The notes under the pieces: generated by a model
The model's input: the letters and a program-made list of their open reading frames with translations, nothing else
The model's database searches: none
Told to the model about the DNA's origin: nothing
Shown: in pieces, positions 1 to 7,816 of the stretch
Position numbering within the stretch: position 1 is the first letter of the stretch
How the letters are laid out: every line of letters begins with the position of its first letter
Made by a program: the position numbers and the translations under genes
Source: DATJQF01 sp035505995
GTDB lineage: Bacteria > Bacteroidota > Bacteroidia > Bacteroidales > FEN-979
Assembly (NCBI GenBank): GCA_035505995.1
Contig: DATJQF010000146.1
Location: forward strand, 1-19,246
DNA length: 19,246 nt
Direction of reading: 5' to 3'

Positions 1-545
1 CCATGGGATTCGGCGAAACCGGCAGGGGATCTTTCGTTCCGCCTTATGCCACCCTGGTCTATGATGTCGAGATCAATGACGTGCTCACCAAGGCGCAATT
101 CGAGAAGGAACAGGCCGAGCAGAAGAAAAAGGACGAGCTGAAAAAGGCGGAGGCCAAGAAAGATGAGACCACCCAGCTTCAGAAATATCTGAAGGACAAC
201 CATATTACTGCGAAGCCGACGGCCGACGGGCTCTATTATATCGAACAGATCAAGGGAACCGGCCCCCAGGCCGGACCCGGCAAGAAAGTGAAAGTGCATT
301 ATGTCGGCACCCTGCTCAACGGAAAGAAATTCGATTCTTCCCGCGACAAGGGCCAGCCCCTGGAATTCACCATCGGCAAGAATGAAGTGGTCAGAGGATG
401 GGATGAAGGCATTGCCATGATGAGAGCAGGCGGAAGGGCAACCCTGATCGTTCCGTCGAGCATCGGGTACGGCGACCGGAGTATGGGGGATATTCCGCCG
501 TATTCCACCCTGGTGTTTGATGTTGAGCTGCTGGATGTAAAATAG
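1..545 (+). CDS. FKBP-type peptidyl-prolyl cis-trans isomerase, tandem domain, 5' end missing
   Basis: The reading frame is open from the left edge, so the start lies outside the window. The first visible residues (GFGETGRGSFVPPYATLVYDVEI) are the C-terminal strand region of one FKBP domain. A Lys/Glu-rich linker of about 45 residues follows, probably helical, and then a complete second FKBP domain. The second domain shows the family's active-site positions: HYVG (Tyr), FDSS (Asp), FTIG (Phe), VVRGWDEG (Val/Trp), IGYG (Tyr) and IPP, ending in TLVFDVELLDVK. These enzymes catalyse cis-trans isomerisation of X-Pro bonds and often act as folding helpers. Whether this protein is periplasmic cannot be judged without its N-terminus. 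It converges on uvrB with 15 nt between stop codons and no clear hairpin terminator. Confidence 0.93.
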   Translation, partial: MGFGETGRGSFVPPYATLVYDVEINDVLTKAQFEKEQAEQKKKDELKKAEAKKDETTQLQKYLKDNHITAKPTADGLYYIEQIKGTGPQAGPGKKVKVHYVGTLLNGKKFDSSRDKGQPLEFTIGKNEVVRGWDEGIAMMRAGGRATLIVPSSIGYGDRSMGDIPPYSTLVFDVELLDVK

Positions 546-560
546 CCGGCGCCCGAAAGA

Positions 561-2582
561 TCATTCCGACTCCAGGAGTTTCTCCAGGGCCAGCAGCTCA
601 TCCCTGAGCCGCGCAGCCTCCAGGAAATCCAGCTCCTTAACGGCAGCTTCCATGGATTTCCGGGTTTTCTGGACAAGCTTCTGGAGTTTTTCTTTGGTCA
701 TATACCGGATCACCGGATCCGCGGCGACATCCAGCGATTCCTTCTCCACGTAAGGCCGCTGACCCTTCCCCCGGGAATCCGCCACAGCCGTCTGCCCCAG
801 GATATCACGGGTGGATTTTACGATCTGGGCGGGCGTGATATGATGCTCTTCATTATAATGCAGCTGCTTCTCCCTCCTCCGGTTGGTTTCATGGATCATC
901 CGCTGCATCGAATCCGTGACCTTGTCGGCATACAGGATCACCCGGCTGTTCAAATTCCGTGCGGCCCTTCCTGCCGTCTGCGTCAGCGAGCGCTCCGACC
1001 GCAGGAACCCCTCCTTATCGGCATCCAGGATGGCTACCAGGGATACCTCGGGCAGGTCCAGTCCTTCCCGTAACAGGTTCACGCCCACCAGCACGTCGAA
1101 GGCACCCAGCCGCAGATCACGCATGATCTCCACCCGCTCCAGCGTTTCCACATCGGAATGGATATAGCGGCAGCGGATATCCAGCCGGCTCAGGTATTTG
1201 GTGAGCTCCTCCGCCATCCGCTTGGTAAGGGTGGTCACCAGGGTCCTTTCATTTTTTTCGTTCCTCTTGTTGATCTCATCCAGCAGGTCGTCGATCTGGT
1301 TCTGGCTGGGGCGGATCTCAATGACCGGGTCCAGCAGGCCGGTCGGCCGGATCACCTGCTCCACCACGATCCCTTCGCATTTCTGCAGCTCGTAATCGGC
1401 CGGGGTGGCGCTCACGAAAATGACCTGGTTCACCATGGCTTCGAATTCATCGAACTTCAGCGGCCGGTTATCCATCGCCGAAGGCAACCGGAACCCGTAT
1501 TCCACCAGGGTTTGCTTGCGGGAACGGTCGCCCCCGAACATAGCCCGGACCTGGGGGACCGTCACATGGCTTTCGTCTATGACCAGCAGGTAGTCATCCG
1601 GGAAATAATCCAGCAGGCAGAACGGCCGGGAACCGGGGGAACGACGGTCAAAATAGCGCGAATAATTTTCGATGCCGGCGCAATACCCCAGCTCCCGCAT
1701 CATTTCGATATCATAGCTGACGCGTTCCTCCAGGCGCTTTGCCTCCAGGTCCTTCCCGATCTCCCGGAAAAAGGCCGTCTGCTTGACCAGGTCGTCCTGG
1801 ATTTCACGGATCGCCTGGTTCAGCTGGTCCTGGGAGGTCACGAAAATGTTGGCAGGGTACACCGAAAGCTGTTCCATCCCGCTGATCCTGGACCCTGAAA
1901 CCGGGTCGATCGACTCCAGCGATTCGATCTCATCCCCGTAAAACACCACCCGGAAGGCGATATCCAGGTAAGCCGGGAATACATCGACCGTGTCTCCTTT
2001 CACGCGGAATCTTCCCCGGGTAAAATCCGTCTCGGTCCTCGAGTACAGTCCGTTGACCAGCGCATGGAGAAACCGGTTCCGGGTGATCCGGTCCCCTTTG
2101 GAAACGCGCACCACGTTCTGCTGGAAATCATCCGGGTTCCCGATGCCGTAAATGCAGGAGACCGAGGAAACGACGATGATGTCGCGCCTTCCGGAGAGCA
2201 GCGAGGAAGAGGTGCTCAGCCGGAGCTTTTCGATCTCATCATTGATGGAAAGATCCTTTTCAATATAGGTGTTGGTGACCGGGATGAACGCTTCAGGCTG
2301 GTAATAATCGTAGTAGGAAACGAAGAACTCCACCGCATTTTCGGGGAAGAATTGCCGGAACTCCCCGTACAGCTGGGCGGCAAGGGTTTTATTATGGCTC
2401 AGCACCAGCACCGGTCGCTGCACCTCATTCGCCACATTGGCAATGGTGAAGGTCTTTCCGGACCCTGTCACCCCGACCAGGACCTGGGCGGGATCGCCCC
2501 GGCGGATCCCTTCCGTCAGTTGCCGGATGGCTTCCGGCTGATCCCCCGTGGGACTGAATTCCGATGTCAGCTTGAGTTCCAT
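561..2582 (-). CDS. uvrB: UvrABC excinuclease subunit B (UvrB)
   Basis: Helicase-like damage-verification subunit of nucleotide excision repair. It is loaded by UvrA, opens the DNA around the lesion and recruits UvrC for dual incision. The 673-residue protein has the normal family length and order. The Walker A motif is GVTGSGKT at residues 37-44. The Tyr-rich beta-hairpin region that inserts between strands is YYDYYQPEAF at 90-99. The DESH Walker B box lies in LLVIDESHVTVPQ, and the C-terminal helicase half carries GVNLLREGLDLPEVSLV and QTAGRAARN. The C-terminus ends in a UVR coiled-coil motif (MEAAVKELDFLEAARLRDEL), the contact site for UvrC. It is the last gene of the minus-strand group starting at mutL, 19 nt after the EEP gene. 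No LexA-type operator was noticed, but the gap is too short to hold a full promoter comfortably. Confidence 0.99.
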   Translation of the reverse strand: MELKLTSEFSPTGDQPEAIRQLTEGIRRGDPAQVLVGVTGSGKTFTIANVANEVQRPVLVLSHNKTLAAQLYGEFRQFFPENAVEFFVSYYDYYQPEAFIPVTNTYIEKDLSINDEIEKLRLSTSSSLLSGRRDIIVVSSVSCIYGIGNPDDFQQNVVRVSKGDRITRNRFLHALVNGLYSRTETDFTRGRFRVKGDTVDVFPAYLDIAFRVVFYGDEIESLESIDPVSGSRISGMEQLSVYPANIFVTSQDQLNQAIREIQDDLVKQTAFFREIGKDLEAKRLEERVSYDIEMMRELGYCAGIENYSRYFDRRSPGSRPFCLLDYFPDDYLLVIDESHVTVPQVRAMFGGDRSRKQTLVEYGFRLPSAMDNRPLKFDEFEAMVNQVIFVSATPADYELQKCEGIVVEQVIRPTGLLDPVIEIRPSQNQIDDLLDEINKRNEKNERTLVTTLTKRMAEELTKYLSRLDIRCRYIHSDVETLERVEIMRDLRLGAFDVLVGVNLLREGLDLPEVSLVAILDADKEGFLRSERSLTQTAGRAARNLNSRVILYADKVTDSMQRMIHETNRRREKQLHYNEEHHITPAQIVKSTRDILGQTAVADSRGKGQRPYVEKESLDVAADPVIRYMTKEKLQKLVQKTRKSMEAAVKELDFLEAARLRDELLALEKLLESE

Positions 2583-2601
2583 GGATAAGGGTCAAAACCG
2601 G

Positions 2602-3726
2602 TCAGGGAGCCACGTCCAGCATCACAGACACCGGGTAATGATCCGAAAGCTCGACCTGGTATTTCTGGTAATCATATGCCCTGAAAGTCCTGTTGAACAG
2701 GATATAATCGATCCGGAAGGAGGGGAAATTTCCCGCAAAGGTATTCCCGAAAAGTCCTTTCCCCGCTTTTTTAAAGGAATCGTCCAGGGTGCCCGTCAGC
2801 TCATGATACGTGTAAGAAACCGGCGTGTCGTTAAAATCCCCGCAGACGATCACCGGATAGGGCGATTCCTCGATGCTCCGCTTCACCACCTCCGCCTGCT
2901 GCGCGCGGATCACGAATGCTTTCCTGAGCTTGGCAAAGATCTTCATGGATCCCTCCCCGAGCTTGAACTGCTCGGTCTCCTTCTCCGTCAGCTGCTCATA
3001 GAATGAGTAATCCTGCCTCCCGAAGTGGTACGATTCCAGGTGAAGGCTGAAGACCCGGAACGTATCGCCCCGGATGACCACATCGGTGAAGATCCCGAAT
3101 ACTGCTCTTTCATTCAGCCGGAAATACCCGTTCCGGATGATCGGGAACCGGCTGAAAATGGCCAGGGCATTGATGCGCTTCTGCTCCCGGGTTTCATAAT
3201 AATTCCGGTAAAAGATATTCCGGGCCCGGGTAGCCGATGCGATGCGGGTCAGGACCGTCGTATCGGCATTTTTGATATCCAGCTCCTGCAGCGCCAGGAT
3301 ATCGGGATGCTGGCGGATCAGGAAGTCGAAAACCCGGCTGACGATCTCCGGGTTCTGTTTTTGCGTGACGCCATACAGATTATGCACGTTGAAGGAGAGC
3401 ACCTTCAGCGCAGACCCGGGAGCTGCCCCGGTATCCCTGAGATGGAACTGCATAAAGGAGAGAACGTGGCTGATACCGATCGCGACCGCGATCAGGGAGA
3501 TCCAGATATATCTCTTCCACAGCAGCAGCCAGAGGATCACGAAGAGCAGATTCACCGCCAGCAACACCGGGTACGCCAGTCCGAAAAAGGCAAGGGGCCA
3601 GAACCTGGCCGGGCTGACATACGGAGCAAGATACGAGATCAGCAGCATCAGGACGAACAGAAGGTTCAGCCCGATGAATAAACCCAGGACGATCCGTTTC
3701 CCTTTCCCTTTTTTCGCCGCGGTCAT
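2602..3726 (-). CDS. Membrane-anchored endonuclease/exonuclease/phosphatase (EEP) family protein
   Basis: The 374-residue protein has three N-terminal hydrophobic segments (about residues 11-34, 44-68 and 71-92) followed by an EEP (DNase I/AP endonuclease-like) domain. The metal-dependent active site is visible in order: Asn113 in LSFNVHN, Glu148 in LALQELD, His229 in FSLHLES, Asp297 and Asn299 in CGDFND, and Asp362-His363 in LSDHYP. The fold hydrolyses phosphodiester or phosphomonoester bonds in DNA, RNA, inositol phosphates or lipids. The membrane anchor makes a nuclease acting on chromosomal DNA less obvious, and the substrate cannot be read from the sequence. The start overlaps the stop of the upstream rhomboid gene by 4 nt (ATGA), which implies translational coupling. 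uvrB follows after 19 nt. Confidence 0.9.
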   Translation of the reverse strand: MTAAKKGKGKRIVLGLFIGLNLLFVLMLLISYLAPYVSPARFWPLAFFGLAYPVLLAVNLLFVILWLLLWKRYIWISLIAVAIGISHVLSFMQFHLRDTGAAPGSALKVLSFNVHNLYGVTQKQNPEIVSRVFDFLIRQHPDILALQELDIKNADTTVLTRIASATRARNIFYRNYYETREQKRINALAIFSRFPIIRNGYFRLNERAVFGIFTDVVIRGDTFRVFSLHLESYHFGRQDYSFYEQLTEKETEQFKLGEGSMKIFAKLRKAFVIRAQQAEVVKRSIEESPYPVIVCGDFNDTPVSYTYHELTGTLDDSFKKAGKGLFGNTFAGNFPSFRIDYILFNRTFRAYDYQKYQVELSDHYPVSVMLDVAP

Positions 3727-4658
3727 GATGAACGGTTTTTCCCGGAAGACCGGAACAAAAAATCCTTTTCCTCCCGCGTCAGGCTGTCGTATCCTCCCCG
3801 CGAGATCTTTTCCAGGATCTGATCGATCTTTTTTTGCTCGGCGGCTTTCTCGGCATTGTATTCCTCATCCGTCTTCGGCCTTCCCGAATAGGGAGCCGCC
3901 GGTCCGTGCTTTTTGCGGAAGGAGAAGCCGCGTCTGACCTTCCCGAAAATGGATCCTGGATTTCCCGGTCCAGCGCTTACCCTTCCTTTCCGGAGTGCCA
4001 GCACGTAGAAGAATCCAAACAGCGCCCCCCCGATATGCGCAAGATGCCCCCCGGGGTTGCCGGACGGGATCGCGAAAAAATCAAAAATGAAAAGGGCCAA
4101 TGCCAGGTACAGGATCCTTACATTGCCGATCAGGAACAGGCGCACCGAATAGGAGGGAACATAAAAAGAGATGGCGGTCACGATGGCCATGACGGATGCC
4201 GAGGCGCCCAGCGCCAGGCTGACCGGTACGATCTTTCCGAACACCGGGAACAGGTTGAACGAGATCACATAGCATATCCCCCCGGCCAGTCCCCCGAGCA
4301 GGTAGGTCCACAGCAGCTGGCGGGAACTGAGGAACTGCAGGAAGATCTTCCCGAACCAGAACAGCCAGAGCATGTTGAAGAGAATATGGAAGAAATCGAT
4401 ATGCAGGAACATGTAAGTCACCAGGGTCCAGGGCCGGGCAGCCAAGCCGGTCCAGGAAGCCGGGAGCGCCAGGTAGTAGAGGATCCACTGGTCAGCTACC
4501 TGGTGGTCGGGTTGGTTATAAAGATAGAAGACCACCTCCGCGATCTTGACCAGGAGCCAGATCCCGATGTTCAGCAGGATCAGCACGGGGAAGGAGGATC
4601 TCTGCCTGAAGAATCTCCTCAGTTCGTCCATGGGGTTCGTAGAGGGATATGCCGACAT
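3723..4658 (-). CDS. Rhomboid family intramembrane serine protease with C-terminal tail
   Basis: Polytopic inner-membrane protein of 311 residues. The rhomboid core spans about residues 22-222. It contains HIDFFHILFNML (His86, His91, Asn95), the nucleophile region GASAS with Ser153, and the catalytic His208 in HLAHIGG. The usual GxSG motif reads G-A-S-A here, with Ala154 in place of Gly, which is a mild departure while Ser and His are kept. After the last membrane segment there is a roughly 90-residue, highly charged, probably cytoplasmic tail. It ends in a conserved-looking block (ILEKISRGGYDSLTREEKDF) that I associate with DUF6576, a tail found on Bacteroidota rhomboids. The gene lies 19 nt after a second rhomboid gene and overlaps the EEP gene by 4 nt. 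Substrate unknown; a proteolytically weak variant is possible. Confidence 0.92.
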   Translation of the reverse strand: MSAYPSTNPMDELRRFFRQRSSFPVLILLNIGIWLLVKIAEVVFYLYNQPDHQVADQWILYYLALPASWTGLAARPWTLVTYMFLHIDFFHILFNMLWLFWFGKIFLQFLSSRQLLWTYLLGGLAGGICYVISFNLFPVFGKIVPVSLALGASASVMAIVTAISFYVPSYSVRLFLIGNVRILYLALALFIFDFFAIPSGNPGGHLAHIGGALFGFFYVLALRKGRVSAGPGNPGSIFGKVRRGFSFRKKHGPAAPYSGRPKTDEEYNAEKAAEQKKIDQILEKISRGGYDSLTREEKDFLFRSSGKNRSS

Positions 4659-4677
4659 TTTAAGCTGGATTATCCGG

Positions 4678-5511
4678 TCAGTAAAGCCGGGACCTTTTTC
4701 TCCAGTACAAGATAAGAAAGAAACCGAAGATCATGCCGCCCAGGTGGGCATAGTGTGCCACATTGTCGCCGGGACGGGTGAGGATCCCCGAGACCAGTTC
4801 CAGGACTCCGTAGCCCAGCACAAACCATTTCGCCCGGATCGGAAAAAGAAAATAAATATAGATCATCATGTTCGGGAACATCATCCCGAAGGCCAGCAGG
4901 ATCCCGAAAACGGCCCCGGAAGCGCCGATGGTGGGAATATCCGCTTTGAGCTTGATGAGCTGTTCGAGGTAATCCACCGATTGCTGCAGGTATCCCGGGT
5001 CGCCTGGAACCATCTTCCAGCCGGTAATGAATTTTTTAATGGTATCGCTGTAGTCGTAATACTGCGGAAATTTACTGCTGACGATGGAGATAAAGGAATT
5101 GAGCGAGGGCGACTGACTGTAGGCAACCACCAGGCTCTCCATGGAATGATAGCTCCACCACATGACCAGTGTCTGAACCACCGCCGCCCCGATCCCGGTG
5201 ACCAGGTAATAGAAGAGGAACCGCCGGGGCCCCCAGACATTCTCCAGCAGGTAGCCGAACATCCAGAGGGCAAACATGTTGAAGAAGATATGGGTCAGGT
5301 TGGCATGGAAGAACATATAGGTCACGAACTGGTAAGGCCTGAACAGCTCGGATTTGAAGAAATGCAGTCCCATCAGGTTCTCCAGGTCGATGCCGAAGGC
5401 GGATTGAAAGGAAACAGTCGCCAGGAAGCACAGGCCGTTAATGATCAGCAGGTTCTTGACGACCGGCGGAAGCAGGCGGAAACCGGAAGGGCTGTATTGC
5501 TGGTAGCTCAT
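4678..5511 (-). CDS. Rhomboid family intramembrane serine protease
   Basis: A 277-residue polytopic membrane protein with a canonical rhomboid catalytic dyad: Ser198 in IGASGAVFG and His256 in VAHYAHLGG. The loop-1/TM2 signature HANLTHIFFNMFAL (His69, His74, Asn78) is present. Between the second and third core segments, about residues 120-192, there is an unusually long polar insertion. It is rich in Tyr, Ser and Lys and probably exposed on one membrane face. The C-terminus stops soon after the last membrane segment (RKRSRLY), unlike the neighbouring paralogue with its long tail. The gene sits 12 nt after mutL and 19 nt before the second rhomboid gene, so it is probably co-transcribed with both. 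Tandem unlike paralogues suggest two proteases with different substrates. No substrate can be inferred. Confidence 0.94.
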   Translation of the reverse strand: MSYQQYSPSGFRLLPPVVKNLLIINGLCFLATVSFQSAFGIDLENLMGLHFFKSELFRPYQFVTYMFFHANLTHIFFNMFALWMFGYLLENVWGPRRFLFYYLVTGIGAAVVQTLVMWWSYHSMESLVVAYSQSPSLNSFISIVSSKFPQYYDYSDTIKKFITGWKMVPGDPGYLQQSVDYLEQLIKLKADIPTIGASGAVFGILLAFGMMFPNMMIYIYFLFPIRAKWFVLGYGVLELVSGILTRPGDNVAHYAHLGGMIFGFFLILYWRKRSRLY

Positions 5512-5523
5512 CTCTTCTATTCT

Positions 5524-7332
5524 TTATTTAAAGATCCGGGCAAGCTCCTCGTCGCCCAGGATATGCAGTACGGGTTTCCCGTCCGGAGTTAAGTCGGGGA
5601 CCCGGCAGGCAAACAGTTGTTCAACGATCTTTTCCATCTCCGGCAGTTGCAGGAGGCGGTCCTGGTCTTTCGCGGCCAGTGACCTTGACAGGGAGGCAGC
5701 CATCCGGGCCCTTTTTTCCTGTTCCGGGTCGCCGGGATGCGATTGCAGGGTTTCCAACAGGGATTCCACCATCCCGATCGGATCTTCGTTCCCGGTACCC
5801 GAAGGGACCGCCCCGATCAGCCAGGTATTTTTCCCGAATTCGCTGACCTCAAATCCGAGGTTCCGCAGCTCTTCCCGGTATTCCTTCAGGATCTCCGACT
5901 GTGCGGGGTTCACCGTATAGGTTTGCGGCAGCAGCAGTTTCTGCGACGGTACCGGCTCTTCAGGGGTCTCCGGCAGGAGCTGTTCGTACCGGATCCTCTC
6001 CCGCGCCCTGGCAATGTCGATCAGGATCACTCCCTGCCGGGTCTCGGTCACCAGGTAGTTTCGCATGACCTGCAGAATCCCCCGGCGCACCACAGGCCCG
6101 GGCATCCCTGGTTCGGCAGGGAATGAGATCTCCTTCAGCGGTTCGTACAGCTGCTGCCAGTTCGCATCCGGCGCCCGGCGGGAGGAGGGAAGGGGGATCT
6201 CCATCTGCGGGCGGGTCTTTTTCTCAAACGGATTAAAGGAAGGATCGACGGTGATGGAGGGCGGCCGGATCGGAGTGTCTTTCGGAAATGCCGGCATATC
6301 GAGACTGTGTTCCTGATCAAAATCCAGGGAAGGGGAGAGCGTGAACTTTCCGATCGCCTGCCGCACGGCAGAGTGCAGGATGGCGTATATGCTTCGAACG
6401 TCCTGGAAATTGATCTCCGTCTTGGTGGGGTGAATATTGACGTCGATGGTTTTCGGATCCGTGGCCAAATAGAGGAAGTAGGTGGGGAAGGCATCTTTGG
6501 GGATCAGCTCCTGGAAGGCGTTTTCCACTGCATGATGCAGGTAGGCATTCTTGATGAACCTCCCGTTGGTGAAGAAATATTGCTCCCCCCGGGTCTTTTT
6601 GGCAAATTCCGGCTTCCCGATAAAGCCGCGGACATCCACGATGCTCGACGACTGTTCCACCGGCACCAGCCGCTGATTGAATGCATTGCCGAACAAGGCG
6701 ACGATCCGCTGCCGGGTATTCGCACCCGGAAGCTGGTGCAGGACCTTGTCATTATTGGTGAAGGTAAAGGCGATTTCCGGGTTAACGAGGGCTACCCGGT
6801 AAAATTCCTCGAGAATGTATTTAAGCTCGAGTGTGTTCGATTTCAGAAAATTCCTTCTCGCGGGAACATTGAAAAACAGGTTCCTGACGGCTACCGAGGT
6901 TCCTTCCGGGCAGCTGACCGGGGCCTGGCTTTTAAAATCGGAGCCTTCCACCCGCACCAGGGTCCCGATCTCATCGCCGATCTGCCTGGATTTAAGTTCC
7001 ACCTGTGCGACCGAAGCAATGGAAGCGATCGCTTCTCCCCGGAAGCCGAGGGTGCGGATGGTCAGCAGATCGTTCGCGCTGGAGATCTTGGAAGTCGCGT
7101 GCCGTTCGAAGCACATGCGTGCATCGCGTTCCGACATTCCGCAGCCGTTATCGATGACCTGGATCAGGGATTTTCCGGCTTCCCGGATGATCACCCGGAT
7201 ATCGGTGGCGCCTGCATCCACGGCGTTTTCCAGGAGCTCCTTGACGGCGGAAGCCGGTCGCTGCACGACTTCGCCTGCCGCGATCTGGTTGGCCACGGAA
7301 TCCGGCAATAATTTTATCAGGTCATTCACCAT
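5524..7332 (-). CDS. mutL: DNA mismatch repair protein MutL
   Basis: MutL couples mismatch recognition by MutS to strand removal. The start is placed at the ATG at 7332 (protein MVNDLIKLLPDSV..., 602 residues), because MutL proteins begin just before the IKLLP block and a promoter-like box lies 26 nt upstream. The frame stays open to 7386, but those residues do not resemble MutL. The GHKL ATPase domain is intact: ENAVDAGA (Glu35, Asn36), DNGCGM at 61-66, GFRGEA at 96-101 and the FFNVPARR block. A variable Pro-rich linker leads to the C-terminal dimerisation domain. There the endonuclease motif DQHA(X)2E(X)4E reads DIARARERIRYE (residues 439-450), and the late CPHGRP-like block reads TPDGKP. 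Nicking activity may therefore be lost or altered. It heads the group mutL, rhomboid, rhomboid, EEP, uvrB. Confidence 0.97.
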   Translation of the reverse strand: MVNDLIKLLPDSVANQIAAGEVVQRPASAVKELLENAVDAGATDIRVIIREAGKSLIQVIDNGCGMSERDARMCFERHATSKISSANDLLTIRTLGFRGEAIASIASVAQVELKSRQIGDEIGTLVRVEGSDFKSQAPVSCPEGTSVAVRNLFFNVPARRNFLKSNTLELKYILEEFYRVALVNPEIAFTFTNNDKVLHQLPGANTRQRIVALFGNAFNQRLVPVEQSSSIVDVRGFIGKPEFAKKTRGEQYFFTNGRFIKNAYLHHAVENAFQELIPKDAFPTYFLYLATDPKTIDVNIHPTKTEINFQDVRSIYAILHSAVRQAIGKFTLSPSLDFDQEHSLDMPAFPKDTPIRPPSITVDPSFNPFEKKTRPQMEIPLPSSRRAPDANWQQLYEPLKEISFPAEPGMPGPVVRRGILQVMRNYLVTETRQGVILIDIARARERIRYEQLLPETPEEPVPSQKLLLPQTYTVNPAQSEILKEYREELRNLGFEVSEFGKNTWLIGAVPSGTGNEDPIGMVESLLETLQSHPGDPEQEKRARMAASLSRSLAAKDQDRLLQLPEMEKIVEQLFACRVPDLTPDGKPVLHILGDEELARIFK

Positions 7333-7358
7333 TGTCCCGCGTTTCTGAAATTCCGCTG

Positions 7359-7366
7359 CAAAAGTA
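7359..7366 (-). promoter_or_regulatory. Probable -7 box of mutL promoter
   Basis: Read on the minus strand this is TACTTTTG, an exact match to the Bacteroidota -7 element TAnnTTTG. It lies 26 nt before the MutL ATG. No TTG or TTTG was found at the usual 19-21 nt upstream, so only half of the promoter is supported. Confidence 0.4.
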
Positions 7367-7412
7367 CCTAATTTTTTACGAAGCACCTGAAGGGAGGCCT
7401 TGCCGGATTTAG

Positions 7413-7420
7413 TAAATTTG
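7413..7420 (+). promoter_or_regulatory. Possible -7 box of the GroES-like gene
   Basis: TAAATTTG matches the Bacteroidota -7 element TAnnTTTG and lies 18 nt before the ATG at 7439. No -33 TTG was found at proper spacing. If real, transcription starts at about 7427, which rules out translation from the upstream TTG at 7400. Confidence 0.35.
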
Positions 7421-7438
7421 GCTGCTCAATCGATCGTT

Positions 7439-7816
7439 ATGGAAGAGAATGCCAAGCTGCAGAACCTGGTCGTGGTGGGTGACCGCGTCCTGATCAAGCC
7501 CCGGAAGATCGCAAATAAATCAAAAGGAGGGCTGTTCCTTCCTCCCGGTTACCAGGAAAAGGAGGAGATCCAGACGGGCTACGTGGTGAAATGCGGACCC
7601 GGGTACCCGATCCCGGTTCCCTCGGACGATGCGGGAGAGATCTGGAAAAACGCGGAGGAAAAAATTAAATATATACCGCTGCAGGCGCGGGAAGGCGACC
7701 TGGCGATCTTTCTTCAGAAAGGAGCGATAGAGATTATCTTTAACGAGGAAAAATACTTCATCGTCCCGCAGAATTCCATTCTTCTGCTGGAGCGGGATGA
7801 AGAGATGTTCGCTTAA
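7439..7816 (+). CDS. GroES-like (cpn10 fold) co-chaperonin family protein, Bacteroidota type
   Basis: A 125-residue protein with the GroES beta-barrel pattern. LVVVGDRVLIKPRK opens the barrel. SKGGLFLPPG at about 28-37 corresponds to the GroES mobile loop, with the GG-hydrophobic-x-hydrophobic pattern that contacts GroEL. TGYVVKCGPG (46-55), EGDLAIF (85-91) and the ending KYFIVPQNSILLLERD follow. Compared with GroES (about 97 residues) it has roughly 20 extra residues at about 56-78 (YPIPVPSDDAGEIWKNAEEK). No groEL gene is adjacent, which fits a stand-alone paralogue rather than the main co-chaperonin; its function is not established. I chose the ATG at 7439. An in-frame TTG at 7400, preceded by GGGAGG, would add 13 residues but lies upstream of the -7 box. 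The stop codon overlaps that of the convergent membrane-protein gene. Confidence 0.9.
   Translation: MEENAKLQNLVVVGDRVLIKPRKIANKSKGGLFLPPGYQEKEEIQTGYVVKCGPGYPIPVPSDDAGEIWKNAEEKIKYIPLQAREGDLAIFLQKGAIEIIFNEEKYFIVPQNSILLLERDEEMFA

Noticed and set aside
546..560. Possible terminator between the convergent FKBP and uvrB genes
   Set aside because: Only 15 nt, no stem-loop with a T-run on either strand.
1158..1898. 246-codon open frame on + inside uvrB
   Set aside because: Entirely antisense to conserved UvrB sequence; His/Gln/Asp-rich composition typical of the complement of a GC-rich gene.
6307..7311. 334-codon open frame on + inside mutL
   Set aside because: Antisense to the MutL ATPase domain with its intact motifs; no family resemblance.
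7333..7386. Longer N-terminus for MutL (18 extra codons to 7386)
   Set aside because: It covers the -7 box at 7359-7366, and MutL proteins begin close to the IKLLP block.
7400..7438. TTG at 7400 with GGGAGG upstream as start of the GroES-like gene
   Set aside because: The extra 13 residues lie outside the cpn10 fold and the -7 box at 7413-7420 would put the transcript start after it. The ATG at 7439 fits the family better, though the TTG cannot be excluded.
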